This document shows, in pieces, positions 9,357 to 17,657 of a DNA stretch of 64,000 nucleotides. A program made the position numbers and the translations under genes. The DNA lies in the NCBI GenBank assembly GCA_947058615.1, contig CAMSHF010000002.1, forward strand, positions 62,001 through 126,000, in the 5' to 3' direction. The stretch comes from an uncultured Rickettsiella sp. (GTDB lineage Bacteria; Pseudomonadota; Gammaproteobacteria; Diplorickettsiales; Diplorickettsiaceae). Below the pieces are notes generated by a model. It saw nothing but the letters and a program-made list of their open reading frames with translations. It ran no database searches and was not told where the DNA came from. Position 1 is the first letter of the stretch; each line of letters begins with the position of its first letter.

Positions 9357-10454
9357 CTAAAAAAATTCAACCGCTCCGTTTTTTAAATAGTTGACCGAAG
9401 TAAATCCCGCTGATAGTAATAGTTTGACTGCTTCTAGGCTTCGCTTTCCAGAATGGCAATAAAAAATTAATGTATGATTAGGATTTAATTCGCTTAAGCG
9501 ATCGGGTAATTCTATTAATGGAATGAGTTGACCTCCAATATTTTTATCATTATGTTCCGCTTCAGACCGCACATCAATTAACGAGATATTGTTTTTTTGT
9601 AATAAATGAATCAATTGATAAGCAGATATCGCATAATCTTTTATTGATGAACATTCTGAAGAGACCATTTCAGGGATCGGTTCTTTAGCCAACTCTCCAT
9701 AACTACAGAGTTGGCAATCCGGATTCTTATCTAAATAAATTTTTTTAAACGACATAGTTAAGAGATCAACTATCAATAAACGTTTTACTAAGCTTGATCC
9801 TAATTTGACTATCCCTTTGATTATTTCAGTCGCTTGCAGAATACCCAGCAGGCCAGGTAATACACCGATGACACCGTTGGTTGCACAATTCATCTGATTA
9901 TCGGGGACGGTAGTCGGAAATAAGCAACGCAAACAGGGATTTTCCGAATTAGCATGAAATATCGCACAATAACCTTGAAACTGTCCGGCACTGGCGTAAA
10001 CATAGGGTTTATGAAACTTAAAACAACTGTCGTGAATTAAATAACGTGTTGCAAAATTATCTGAACCATCGGCAATAATATCGTATTGACTGATAAGGTC
10101 CTCCACATTATTTTGGGTGAGCTTTTCTGGATAAGCCTTTACTTCGATATCCGGATTAAGCGCAAGCAAATGTTGTTTCGCTAAAATTGCTTTTGATCGA
10201 TTCAAATCCTGCGTGCGGTAAAGAATTTGTCGGTGTAAATTAGTTAACTCCACCTGATCATGATCAATTATTCCGAGTTTTCCAACACCTGCTGCGGCTA
10301 AATAAAGGAGTAAAGGAGAACCTAAACCTCCAAGACCGATACATAAAACCCGTGCCTGTTTCAGTTTTTTTTGTCCTTCTAAGCCGATTTCAGATAATTT
10401 AATTTGTTGAGCATAACGCAGCATTTCATCGGCTGAAAAAAAACTTGATGTCAT
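9357..10454 (-). CDS. thiF: ThiF/MoeB-type adenylyltransferase fused to a rhodanese domain
   Basis: An E1-like enzyme that adenylates the C-terminal Gly-Gly of a sulfur carrier, here most likely ThiS encoded upstream. Residues 1-250 form the ATP-binding MoeB/ThiF domain: GLGGLGS (40-46), zinc ligands C174/C177 and C247/C250, and the conserved C190 before GVIGVLPG. Residues ~275-365 are a rhodanese domain with active-site C333 in YCHSGKRS, which could deliver persulfide sulfur, as in MOCS3/Uba4. It is the last gene of the thiamine operon and its start overlaps the thiDE stop by 4 nt. It could also serve MoaD; no molybdopterin gene is nearby. Confidence 0.93.
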   Translation of the reverse strand: MTSSFFSADEMLRYAQQIKLSEIGLEGQKKLKQARVLCIGLGGLGSPLLLYLAAAGVGKLGIIDHDQVELTNLHRQILYRTQDLNRSKAILAKQHLLALNPDIEVKAYPEKLTQNNVEDLISQYDIIADGSDNFATRYLIHDSCFKFHKPYVYASAGQFQGYCAIFHANSENPCLRCLFPTTVPDNQMNCATNGVIGVLPGLLGILQATEIIKGIVKLGSSLVKRLLIVDLLTMSFKKIYLDKNPDCQLCSYGELAKEPIPEMVSSECSSIKDYAISAYQLIHLLQKNNISLIDVRSEAEHNDKNIGGQLIPLIELPDRLSELNPNHTLIFYCHSGKRSLEAVKLLLSAGFTSVNYLKNGAVEFF

Positions 10455-11671
10455 GACAGCTGACGTATCTGCTGTAAAAATTTTTTAATGGTTGCTGTCG
10501 GATCATTTGCTTGAGTAATTGCTGAAATAACGGAAATCCCATCGACTTGCGATTCGACAATATCGGATAAACGTTCAAGATTAATGCCACCAATCGCTAC
10601 CAGTGGATAAGAAAGTGTTCGTCGCCAACGCTTTAATTGTTCAATACCTTGTGCCTCGAATGCCATGGGTTTGCTATGCGTAAAATAAATAGGTCCACAG
10701 GCCATATATGAGGGACTCAGCGTATGAGCACGTGCCACTTCATAATAGCAATGCGTACTCACACCCAAATATAAACCTGATTGATAAATGGCATCAATAT
10801 CCGCATCATGTAAATCTTCTTGGCCTAAATGCACGCCTGCGGCATTAAAGCGAATAGCCAACTGCCAATAATCATTAATAAATAATTTAGCTTGATAGTG
10901 TTTGGCGAGCGCCACACTCTGCTGAATTTGTTTTTCCAAATGATGTTCATCGGCTTGTTTAATTCGTAATTGAATACACTTAATTCCTTGGCTCAATAAT
11001 TTTTCTACCCAGAAACTACTATCAACAATAGGATATAAATGGGTTTTACAAGGCTTAAAAGCGTATGGCAATTCGACTAACGGTTTGCTCGAAAGATAAG
11101 GAAGATCCGTTTGTTCTTCTGGCCATCCGCTATGAAAAAATTTCTGTGTTTGCTTTTCGATAGTCGCTTTACGCAAACCACGCTGCACATACATTCTGGC
11201 AATAACAATGGCATCCTTGAGCAAATAATTACGCACTAAACAAGCCGCAAGTGCCGTAGAAAAAATAGCTTTCTTGACAATGGCATGTTCAACTAAACGT
11301 GGAGTCGCTATCCAAAACGATTCCTCTTGATTACTCCAATAGTCTTGACAAAAGTCACCTTTTTTTAATTGGCTGGCATTGATTAACACACTTTTAGCCC
11401 CTAACGCTAACAAGTATTGTGCTGCTGTGGAAACGTCTTGATAGTTATTCAAAGTAAGTGGCAATAAGCTTTCAATTGCACTTATATTGCAAAGTAGAAG
11501 ATCCGCATTAGGTAATAAATTGATCAGCTCGCCCAGGTTAGGCTGAGTACATTCTATTAGGCACTTACGCGCTATTGTCTCTGGAACATTAAAATTTTTT
11601 AACGTCTCTAAATCGACTCGGCCATTATCCTCTGGCATGTTTGAATCATTAAGGATTATTAGCTTTTTCAT
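10451..11671 (-). CDS. thiE: ThiD-like/ThiE fusion: thiamine-phosphate synthase with a degenerate HMP-P kinase domain
   Basis: The 406 residues comprise two parts. Residues ~210-406 are an intact thiamine-phosphate synthase joining HMP-PP and thiazole-phosphate: LRIKQ (235-239), FINDYW (264-269), GVHLGQEDL (279-287), GPIYFTHSKP (326-335) and AIGGI (359-363). Residues 1-~200 resemble ThiD, HMP/HMP-P kinase, in length and in the ALAACLVRN helix, but the expected GTGC anion-hole/catalytic motif reads VKKA (~132-135), and the N-terminal glycine-rich substrate loop is also lost. The kinase half is probably inactive or altered. The gene overlaps thiG and thiF at its two ends by 4 nt each, so translation is likely coupled. 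Confidence 0.88.
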   Translation of the reverse strand: MKKLIILNDSNMPEDNGRVDLETLKNFNVPETIARKCLIECTQPNLGELINLLPNADLLLCNISAIESLLPLTLNNYQDVSTAAQYLLALGAKSVLINASQLKKGDFCQDYWSNQEESFWIATPRLVEHAIVKKAIFSTALAACLVRNYLLKDAIVIARMYVQRGLRKATIEKQTQKFFHSGWPEEQTDLPYLSSKPLVELPYAFKPCKTHLYPIVDSSFWVEKLLSQGIKCIQLRIKQADEHHLEKQIQQSVALAKHYQAKLFINDYWQLAIRFNAAGVHLGQEDLHDADIDAIYQSGLYLGVSTHCYYEVARAHTLSPSYMACGPIYFTHSKPMAFEAQGIEQLKRWRRTLSYPLVAIGGINLERLSDIVESQVDGISVISAITQANDPTATIKKFLQQIRQLS

Positions 11672-12456
11672 ACTTTATTTTCTTGATGCCAAAATGGTGT
11701 ATCAATTAATGAGGTACTGGGATGTGCAACATTTCTTTCTGGCATCATGCCAGCACAATAAGCCTCATGTCCTGCGATAATCCCATGCCGAAATGCTTGT
11801 GCCATGGCAACGGGTTGCTGCGCAAGTGCCACTGCCGTATTGAGTAATACGCCATCAAATCCTAACTCCATCACCTGCACTGCATCCGAAGGCTTACCAA
11901 TACCTGCATCAACAATCAATGTAATATCAGGTAAACGCTTGCGTAAAGTGGCTAAAGCATAGGGATTTAATATACCCTTTCCCGATCCGATCGGCGCCGC
12001 CCAAGGCATTAAAATTTTACAACCGACATCCACAAGCTTTTGACAGATAACTAAATCATCGGTGCAATAAGGAAAAACCTCAAAACCTTGTTCAACTAAA
12101 ATCTTTGCGGCTTTAATTAATCCGATGGGATCGGCTTGTAAATTATATTCATCACCGATGACTTCTAATTTTATCCAGGAGGTATTAAATAATTCGCGGC
12201 TTATTTCGGCGGTACGAATCGCGGTACTGGCATCCCCACATCCTGCAGTATTAGGTAACAGATGGCAATTTAAGTCTTTTATGGCCTGCCAAAAAGCTTC
12301 GCCGCCCATTGCTGAAGGTGCTTGGCGTTGAATCGCTAAGGTAATAATTTCTGCGCCAGAAGCCTGAATCGCGGCGGTCATGACCGCTAATGAGGGATAA
12401 TGCGCGGTTCCTAATAACAAGCGACTCGTTAAGCTTTTTCCCATTAAATTCCACAT
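11668..12456 (-). CDS. thiG: Thiazole synthase ThiG
   Basis: ThiG forms the thiamine thiazole phosphate from deoxyxylulose-5-phosphate, dehydroglycine (from ThiO) and sulfur from ThiS thiocarboxylate. It is a TIM barrel of 262 residues, the usual size. The Schiff-base lysine lies in WIKLEVIGD; other landmarks are PYCTDDL, GSGKGI and VDAGIGKPSDA. A GTG lies 3 nt further upstream, overlapping the thiS stop, but the ATG at 12456 sits better behind the purine-rich AGGGGGGG. It lies between thiS and thiDE in the operon. Confidence 0.97.
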   Translation of the reverse strand: MWNLMGKSLTSRLLLGTAHYPSLAVMTAAIQASGAEIITLAIQRQAPSAMGGEAFWQAIKDLNCHLLPNTAGCGDASTAIRTAEISRELFNTSWIKLEVIGDEYNLQADPIGLIKAAKILVEQGFEVFPYCTDDLVICQKLVDVGCKILMPWAAPIGSGKGILNPYALATLRKRLPDITLIVDAGIGKPSDAVQVMELGFDGVLLNTAVALAQQPVAMAQAFRHGIIAGHEAYCAGMMPERNVAHPSTSLIDTPFWHQENKV

Positions 12457-12458
12457 CA

Positions 12459-12662
12459 CTACCCCCCCTGCATGGGGATCAGAATATCAATACAATCATT
12501 GGGTTTTAATAGCGTCGTTGTAAAATCTCTACGTACCACTAAGTGGTTATTAATCGTTACAGCAACATACTCTTTAAGTTGATGATGTTGAACTAAAAAA
12601 TCATACAAAGTTTTTCCAGTTTCAACAGTATGGCTTTTATTATTAAGAAAAACAGTGATCAT
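12459..12662 (-). CDS. thiS: Sulfur carrier protein ThiS
   Basis: A ubiquitin-like carrier whose C-terminal glycine is adenylated by ThiF and converted to a thiocarboxylate that feeds ThiG. From the ATG at 12662 it is 67 residues long and ends in Gly-Gly, as required. A longer frame upstream exists, but this ATG matches family length and has GGA about eight bases upstream. It overlaps the thiO 3' end by 20 nt and ends next to the thiG start. Confidence 0.95.
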   Translation of the reverse strand: MITVFLNNKSHTVETGKTLYDFLVQHHQLKEYVAVTINNHLVVRRDFTTTLLKPNDCIDILIPMQGG

Positions 12663-13725
12663 AAGATTTCCAAAGTTCAGGATAATGAATATCTTGTTGT
12701 TTAGTTTTAAGGGCACGCAAAATCTCTGCAACTAATGCGGGCGCTATCAAGTAACCATGTCGATAGAGTCCATTCACGGCGATTAAACCCTCTTGATAAT
12801 GGATACGCGGTAAATGCGACGCTAAAGTCGGCCGGCAATGGGTTTTTGTTTCTATAATCCGGGCTTCGGCAAAACCTGAATGGACATAATACGCCGCTGT
12901 TAATAACTCTAGGCTGGTACGCACTGAAATCGAACTATAATCCTCCGACTCCACTTCACTGGCACCAATGAGATAATTATGTTCCGGTCTTGGAACAATG
13001 TATAAGCTATAACGTGGATGTAAAAAACGGATCGGACGATGTAATTGCACTTCAGGGGCATATAAATGAATTAATTCGCCACGTACTGCACGTAAATCAC
13101 TAAACACCGTACGCGCACCCATCCCTCGACAATCAAATACATAATCAAATGGATAGGTTTTGATCGGTGTCACTATCTGTCTAGATGTCAATGCTGTCAC
13201 TGGATTGTTGAAAAAAAGTGAAAGATTTTGTGCTTGCAAATATTTTTTTAGACTGTTCATGACTGACTGACAATCTATTTGCGCCTCAGCGGGAAAATAA
13301 TAGGCTGTTGCAAATTTATCAAGTCCAGGTTCAAGTTCCAGCAAGCGGTCTTTTGACAAATGCTGAAAATAATCCTTTGCTACCAATTTACGATTGAGTC
13401 GTTGAGAAAAATGCTGCCATTCGGCTTTATCTTGAGGATGATGAACAACAAGACAGCCGGCTTGTTGGAAATAAATGGATTTTGCTAATTGTTGGAGAAT
13501 AGTAGGCCAATAATGTGTTACCGACTCTTGACCTAAGCGAGCAATCACAGGATCCGCTTTATCACACTCCGAAAAGGGAGTTAATAAACCCGCCGCCGTT
13601 GAGCTACAATTATTATCCGCTTGTTGTTCATCAAACAAGCTGACTTTCCAACCCGCATTATGTAAGGCAAGTGCCAATAAGCGGCCCATGATGCCCATTC
13701 CTACAATACCGGCTTGCATCATCAT
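12643..13725 (-). CDS. thiO: Glycine oxidase ThiO
   Basis: A FAD-dependent amine oxidase of the DAO family that converts glycine to dehydroglycine, the glyoxylate imine used by ThiG. The FAD-binding GMGIMG lies at the N-terminus (about residues 9-14), TAAGLLTPF follows near residue 45, and the C-terminal NGLYRHGYLIAP is the typical ThiO end. Its 360 residues match the family. The start overlaps the preceding THI5-like gene as ATGA. Using ThiO rather than ThiH makes the pathway oxygen-dependent, consistent with an aerobe. Confidence 0.95.
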   Translation of the reverse strand: MMMQAGIVGMGIMGRLLALALHNAGWKVSLFDEQQADNNCSSTAAGLLTPFSECDKADPVIARLGQESVTHYWPTILQQLAKSIYFQQAGCLVVHHPQDKAEWQHFSQRLNRKLVAKDYFQHLSKDRLLELEPGLDKFATAYYFPAEAQIDCQSVMNSLKKYLQAQNLSLFFNNPVTALTSRQIVTPIKTYPFDYVFDCRGMGARTVFSDLRAVRGELIHLYAPEVQLHRPIRFLHPRYSLYIVPRPEHNYLIGASEVESEDYSSISVRTSLELLTAAYYVHSGFAEARIIETKTHCRPTLASHLPRIHYQEGLIAVNGLYRHGYLIAPALVAEILRALKTKQQDIHYPELWKSYDHCFS

Positions 13726-14669
13726 TCACTGGCTAGACAATTGGCAACCGCCGGTATTTCCGAATAAGGTGCTTTGGGTAAAAATTGATTAGTATAACAA
13801 TCGGTTAGTGCAAAATCTTCATCAATAATATTTAAGTGCTTCGTATAGCGACCTACTTTATCCCAATCTCGCTCAACGTTGAGTAAATTACGCGAAAAAA
13901 ATGGCAAGCTATGCATAAAGATCTTGTGATAGAGCGGTGTGCGCAATTGGGGTTTGGCTTGACATAAACATTCATAGGCTTCTTCAGGTTGCTCGGTAGT
14001 CAATGCGGCGCCACGTTGCGTTGCTCGCAAAAACGCTTGAATTAATTCTGGCTTTCCTAAGGTTTGTTCTGGAACGATGAATAGTACGGAACAAAAACAA
14101 CAACAACCCAAACCGGCAAGTTGATCAATACGCAAAAAAACTGTTTCACCACGGAGATGTTCCAATTCAATTTTTTGGAAATTAACAAAACCCATACCGG
14201 TATCGATAATGTCACGACAAATTGCATCCGTCACATTCATACCGATACGTACAGTTTCATAGCTATTGGGATCAATCCCTGCAAGCTCGGCTAGATTATC
14301 AATAATTTTCTGCCCAAACTCGCCAATATAGCCCACACGTTTATTAACGATGTCGTGAAAATTTCGAATTCCACTGGATTTTAAGGCAATTAGGCCGGTA
14401 GGAGGTTCATCGAGTAGCGTGCCGATTGATCGAACTGGATAGCCTTTCGCTCGGGCTGCGACGGTATGGATCATCGCTTTCACACCAAAATCAACTGCAC
14501 CTAAACCGACTAATTCTGTGACATCACTCGGATCATTAGGTTCAAGTATTGCCAATTTAATACCTTCTTGCGCATAAAAATTTAATTGCTGCGCGATAAT
14601 AATTGGCGCATGATATGGATTAGTACTCCAATTAAGTAATAAGCTTACTCTAGATTTTAATACGGACAT
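13722..14669 (-). CDS. thi5: THI5/NMT1-type HMP-P synthase (thiamine pyrimidine synthesis)
   Basis: First gene of the thiamine operon, directly behind a TPP riboswitch. I place the start at the ATG at 14669 (315 residues), because GAGG lies seven bases upstream; the in-frame TTG at 14675 is too close to it. The sequence follows yeast Thi5: LLNW near residue 12, ILEPNDPSDVTEL (~41-53), K64 and H68 in VKAMIHT (the PLP lysine and active-site histidine of Thi5), and the CCCFC motif at 189-193, which is required in the fungal enzyme. Thi5 builds HMP-P from its own histidine and PLP in a single turnover. There is no signal peptide, which argues against a periplasmic ThiY-type binding protein. No thiC is seen here, so this protein probably supplies the pyrimidine. 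Confidence 0.9.
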   Translation of the reverse strand: MSVLKSRVSLLLNWSTNPYHAPIIIAQQLNFYAQEGIKLAILEPNDPSDVTELVGLGAVDFGVKAMIHTVAARAKGYPVRSIGTLLDEPPTGLIALKSSGIRNFHDIVNKRVGYIGEFGQKIIDNLAELAGIDPNSYETVRIGMNVTDAICRDIIDTGMGFVNFQKIELEHLRGETVFLRIDQLAGLGCCCFCSVLFIVPEQTLGKPELIQAFLRATQRGAALTTEQPEEAYECLCQAKPQLRTPLYHKIFMHSLPFFSRNLLNVERDWDKVGRYTKHLNIIDEDFALTDCYTNQFLPKAPYSEIPAVANCLASE

Positions 14670-14749
14670 TGCCAAACCTCACTTTAATAAATAGAAAATG
14701 AAGATGGCAAAAGGTAAACACTCACATAGAAGTGCGAAATGATTTTTTT

Positions 14750-14830
14750 GAAGGCGATCCTTACGCTGATATGAATCAGTTCAAGTTCGACGGGTCATAC
14801 TCTCAGCCGTTTCCGACACCCCGCGCCATC
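14750..14830 (-). promoter_or_regulatory. TPP riboswitch (THI element)
   Basis: The minus strand carries the conserved TPP aptamer: GGGGTG near the 5' side, GGCTGAGAG with the invariant CTGAGA, GACCC, GAAC..GAACTGAT, and the 3' side ATCAGCGTAAGGA. The closing stem is GATGGCG (14824-14830) with CGCCTTC (14750-14756), one mismatch. No U-tract terminator follows. Further down, TTGCCA (14704-14709) can pair with TGGCAA just before the start codon, so translational control is more likely. It should repress the whole thi operon when TPP is abundant. Confidence 0.93.
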
Positions 14831-14843
14831 TAACTCGTTTAGT

Positions 14844-15020
14844 TTATAATAAATTTAACGGTTTGTCTTGGTACAAACCACTTTCAGTTTCTTCTAACAC
14901 CACATGTCCAATAAATTTATCGCTATCCTTTTTGAAAAGAACTAAAGCGCTAAAAGGATTAGCATTATTCCAGTTGGCTACCCATGGCTCATGACGTGGG
15001 GCTAGTAATTTTATTTTCAA
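14844..15020 (-). pseudogene. Remnant of a GNAT-type acetyltransferase
   Basis: A 58-codon frame starts at TTG overlapping the aminopeptidase stop codon and ends just before the TPP riboswitch. It reads like the middle of a GNAT acetyltransferase: HEPWVANWNNANPFSALVLF followed by KFIGHVVLEE, the strand that precedes the acetyl-CoA loop. The acetyl-CoA-binding Q/RxxGxG/A region is absent, so it is probably a truncated fossil. A perfect stem GGTTTGT/ACAAACC lies inside it at 14860-14879. Confidence 0.5.
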
Positions 15021-16390
15021 GATGCGTATCGATGGGCTAAATAACTGAAAACCGCTAGGATTGCCATGGCTTCGCCACCTTCGGGCCGACCAGGCCGGGT
15101 ATTAACGTTGTATGCGTTAAAATCAAAGTGTAACCATGGGGTTTTTTCACTGATAAAACTACGTAAAAATAAAGCCGCTGTAATAGCCCCAGCAAATGGA
15201 GATGAACCACAATTATTCATATTAGCAAATTTACTATCAAGTAATTTTTGATAGGGCTTATATAAAGGTAAACGCCATACGGGATCTTGTTCTTGCTGAC
15301 CATGACGAAAAATATCCTGTGCCAAGTGTTCTTGATCAGTAAAAAACGCACTGATTTCTGTTCCCACCGCCCCGCGTGCGGCACCGGTTAATGTCGCGAA
15401 ATCGATCAATAAATCGGGGCATTCACTATCGGCTTCACACAATGCATCCGCCAGAATAAGCCGACCTTCAGCATCCGTATTTCCAACCTCCACTGTGAGA
15501 CCATGCCGAGTCTGAATAATATCACCGGGTTTATAGGCATTACCTGAAATCAAATTTTCCACGGCAGGAATGAGTAAACGCAAACGTAAAGGTAACTGAT
15601 AGGCCATGATCATTTCTGCCAAACCAATGGCGTTGGCTGCACCGCCCATATCCTTTTTCATCGAGAGCATATTGCTGCTGGATTTTAAATTATATCCACC
15701 TGAATCAAAGCAGACTCCTTTGCCCACCAGTGTAATTTTAGGATGTGTACTTTCTCCCCATCTTAAATCAACTAAGCGTGGCTCATGACAGCTGGCTTTA
15801 CCGACAGTGTAAATAGCAGGATAGTTTGCGGTTAGCAAATCATTGCCGACTATTTGTGTCACAGTAGCATGATATTTTTTTCCGATCTGAAATACATTTT
15901 CTACCAATTCGGTAGGTGTCATCTCCTCGGCGGGTGTATTAATTAAATTGCGCACCCGATAAATGGCTTCGAGTTTTTTTATTAATTGAGTGTGTGTTTT
16001 ATTCGAAATAAGTAATTGCGCTAAGGGTCGTATAGAAGTTTTATAGCGCGTAAACTCATAGGCACCCAAACCCCAAGCTAAAGCAATCTGATCCAATAAT
16101 TTATCGTCATCTCTATCTACGAGATAATAATGTCCTTCGGGTAAGACGCAGGGAAGTAAACCAAATGTCCAAAAATCCTTCTCATCATTACAAATTAAAA
16201 GCACCTGTTGCAATTGCCCTTCTGTTCCAGGAAGTAAACTATAGCTTCCTGGATTAGGCATAAAATTATTTGCCTTTAACCATTGTCGTGTAACTTTAGT
16301 TTGTTCATTTAACCAGGTTGACCATTGCACCGGTAAAATAGACGTAATAGGAATCGATCGCGAGGATTTATGGATAAAACAATTAAACAC
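15017..16390 (-). CDS. M17 family leucyl aminopeptidase (PepA/PepB type)
   Basis: A cytoplasmic two-metal aminopeptidase that trims N-terminal residues from peptides. The M17 core is clear: VGKGVCFDSGGYNLK, MKKDMGGAANAIG and the family signature NTDAEGRLILADAL, with further residues in DFATLTGAARGAVG. At 457 residues it is shorter than E. coli PepA (503), with a reduced N-terminal domain, closer to PepB-like enzymes. The start overlaps the ald 3' end by 8 nt, so the two are co-translated; together they can turn peptides into pyruvate and ammonia. Confidence 0.93.
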   Translation of the reverse strand: MFNCFIHKSSRSIPITSILPVQWSTWLNEQTKVTRQWLKANNFMPNPGSYSLLPGTEGQLQQVLLICNDEKDFWTFGLLPCVLPEGHYYLVDRDDDKLLDQIALAWGLGAYEFTRYKTSIRPLAQLLISNKTHTQLIKKLEAIYRVRNLINTPAEEMTPTELVENVFQIGKKYHATVTQIVGNDLLTANYPAIYTVGKASCHEPRLVDLRWGESTHPKITLVGKGVCFDSGGYNLKSSSNMLSMKKDMGGAANAIGLAEMIMAYQLPLRLRLLIPAVENLISGNAYKPGDIIQTRHGLTVEVGNTDAEGRLILADALCEADSECPDLLIDFATLTGAARGAVGTEISAFFTDQEHLAQDIFRHGQQEQDPVWRLPLYKPYQKLLDSKFANMNNCGSSPFAGAITAALFLRSFISEKTPWLHFDFNAYNVNTRPGRPEGGEAMAILAVFSYLAHRYAS

Positions 16391-17501
16391 TCAAAGCCTC
16401 CTTGGCTGAAACATAAGGCTTATTAAATACTTGGGCTATCGCTTGGTGAGTGATGCACCCACGTGAAATATTTAAACCATTACGTAAATTGACATTTTCG
16501 ACTAATGCGTTATCAATCCCTTTATTAGCTAAAGCCAAAATATAAGGAAGCGTAGCATGTGTTAAAGCAAAGGTAGAAGTACGGGGGACCGCACCGGGCA
16601 TATTACTCACACAATAATGAACAATGTCATCAACAATATAAGTCGGATCGGTATGTGTTGTCGGTCGACTGCTTGCAAAACACCCACCTTGATCTATAGC
16701 GACATCCACAACCACCGATCCAGGACGCATTTTTCTTAATAAGTCTCGTGTTACAATTTTTGGTGCTTCAGCACCTGGTACTAACACCGCACCTATTAAT
16801 AAATCGGCCAATGGTACATACTTTTCTATTGCATCCTGTGTAGAGAAAATAGTATTCAGTTGACCACCAAATTGTCGATCGAGCTCTTTTAACTTAGTGA
16901 CAGATTTATCTAATACCGTCACTTGAGCTTCTAAACCTAAAGCCATACGAATGGCATTACTTCCAACAACTCCTCCACCCAAAACAACCACACTGGCCGA
17001 TGCCACACCCGGTACACCGGATAATAAAATACCTCGCCCACCCTGGGCTTTCTCTAAACAATGGACGCCGGCTTGTATCGACATACGCCCTGCTATTTCA
17101 CTCATAGGCGCTAATAAAGGTAACCCCCCCTGCGCATCTGTTACTGTTTCATAGGCAATCGCTGTACAGTTTGAAGCTAATAACAATTCTGTTTGTCTTT
17201 TGTCAGCTGCTAAGTGTAGAAAAGTAAATAAAGTTTTTTCTTCATTTAAATAAGTACATTCGTGTGGTTGTGGTTCTTTCACTTTAAGGATTAAATTTCC
17301 TTGTTCAAAAACCTCTTCGGGTGTGTTAAGAATTAAAGCACCTGCTTCTTGATAATCATTATCTGAAATATCAACACCTATTCCCGCCTGGGTTTCAACA
17401 AATACTTGATGACCGTGTCCGGTCAATTCACGAACGATAGAAGGGACGATAGCCACTCGATATTCATGATTTTTAATCTCTTTAGGTACACCAATACGCA
17501 T
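16383..17501 (-). CDS. ald: Alanine dehydrogenase
   Basis: Catalyses NAD-dependent oxidative deamination of L-alanine to pyruvate. The 372 residues match the family. MRIGVPKEIKNHEYRVAI is the hallmark N-terminus, with substrate residues in the KVKEPQP and TFLHLAAD segments. The NAD Rossmann motif reads VVLGGGVVGSNAIRMALG. The C-terminus contains NMPGAVPRTSTFALTHAT. It is upstream of and overlapping the M17 aminopeptidase, which suggests a peptide/alanine catabolism unit feeding central carbon metabolism. Confidence 0.97.
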   Translation of the reverse strand: MRIGVPKEIKNHEYRVAIVPSIVRELTGHGHQVFVETQAGIGVDISDNDYQEAGALILNTPEEVFEQGNLILKVKEPQPHECTYLNEEKTLFTFLHLAADKRQTELLLASNCTAIAYETVTDAQGGLPLLAPMSEIAGRMSIQAGVHCLEKAQGGRGILLSGVPGVASASVVVLGGGVVGSNAIRMALGLEAQVTVLDKSVTKLKELDRQFGGQLNTIFSTQDAIEKYVPLADLLIGAVLVPGAEAPKIVTRDLLRKMRPGSVVVDVAIDQGGCFASSRPTTHTDPTYIVDDIVHYCVSNMPGAVPRTSTFALTHATLPYILALANKGIDNALVENVNLRNGLNISRGCITHQAIAQVFNKPYVSAKEALSV

Positions 17502-17657
17502 ATTAACCCCCCAATTTAAAGGATATTGTCAGGATTTAGATTAGACATCACACAAAATACACAGGTTTTATAAAAAGTCCATTTTTGAGCATTAAACTTT
17601 TTTGATTTAAGTAGACGCGCATTATCAAGAAAGACTTTCTAATAATAAATAATGAAA

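Noticed and set aside
13722..14669. Annotation of the first thi gene as a periplasmic ABC-transporter binding protein
   Set aside because: No signal peptide, no adjacent permease or ATPase, and the CCCFC, Lys and His residues of HMP-P synthase are present.
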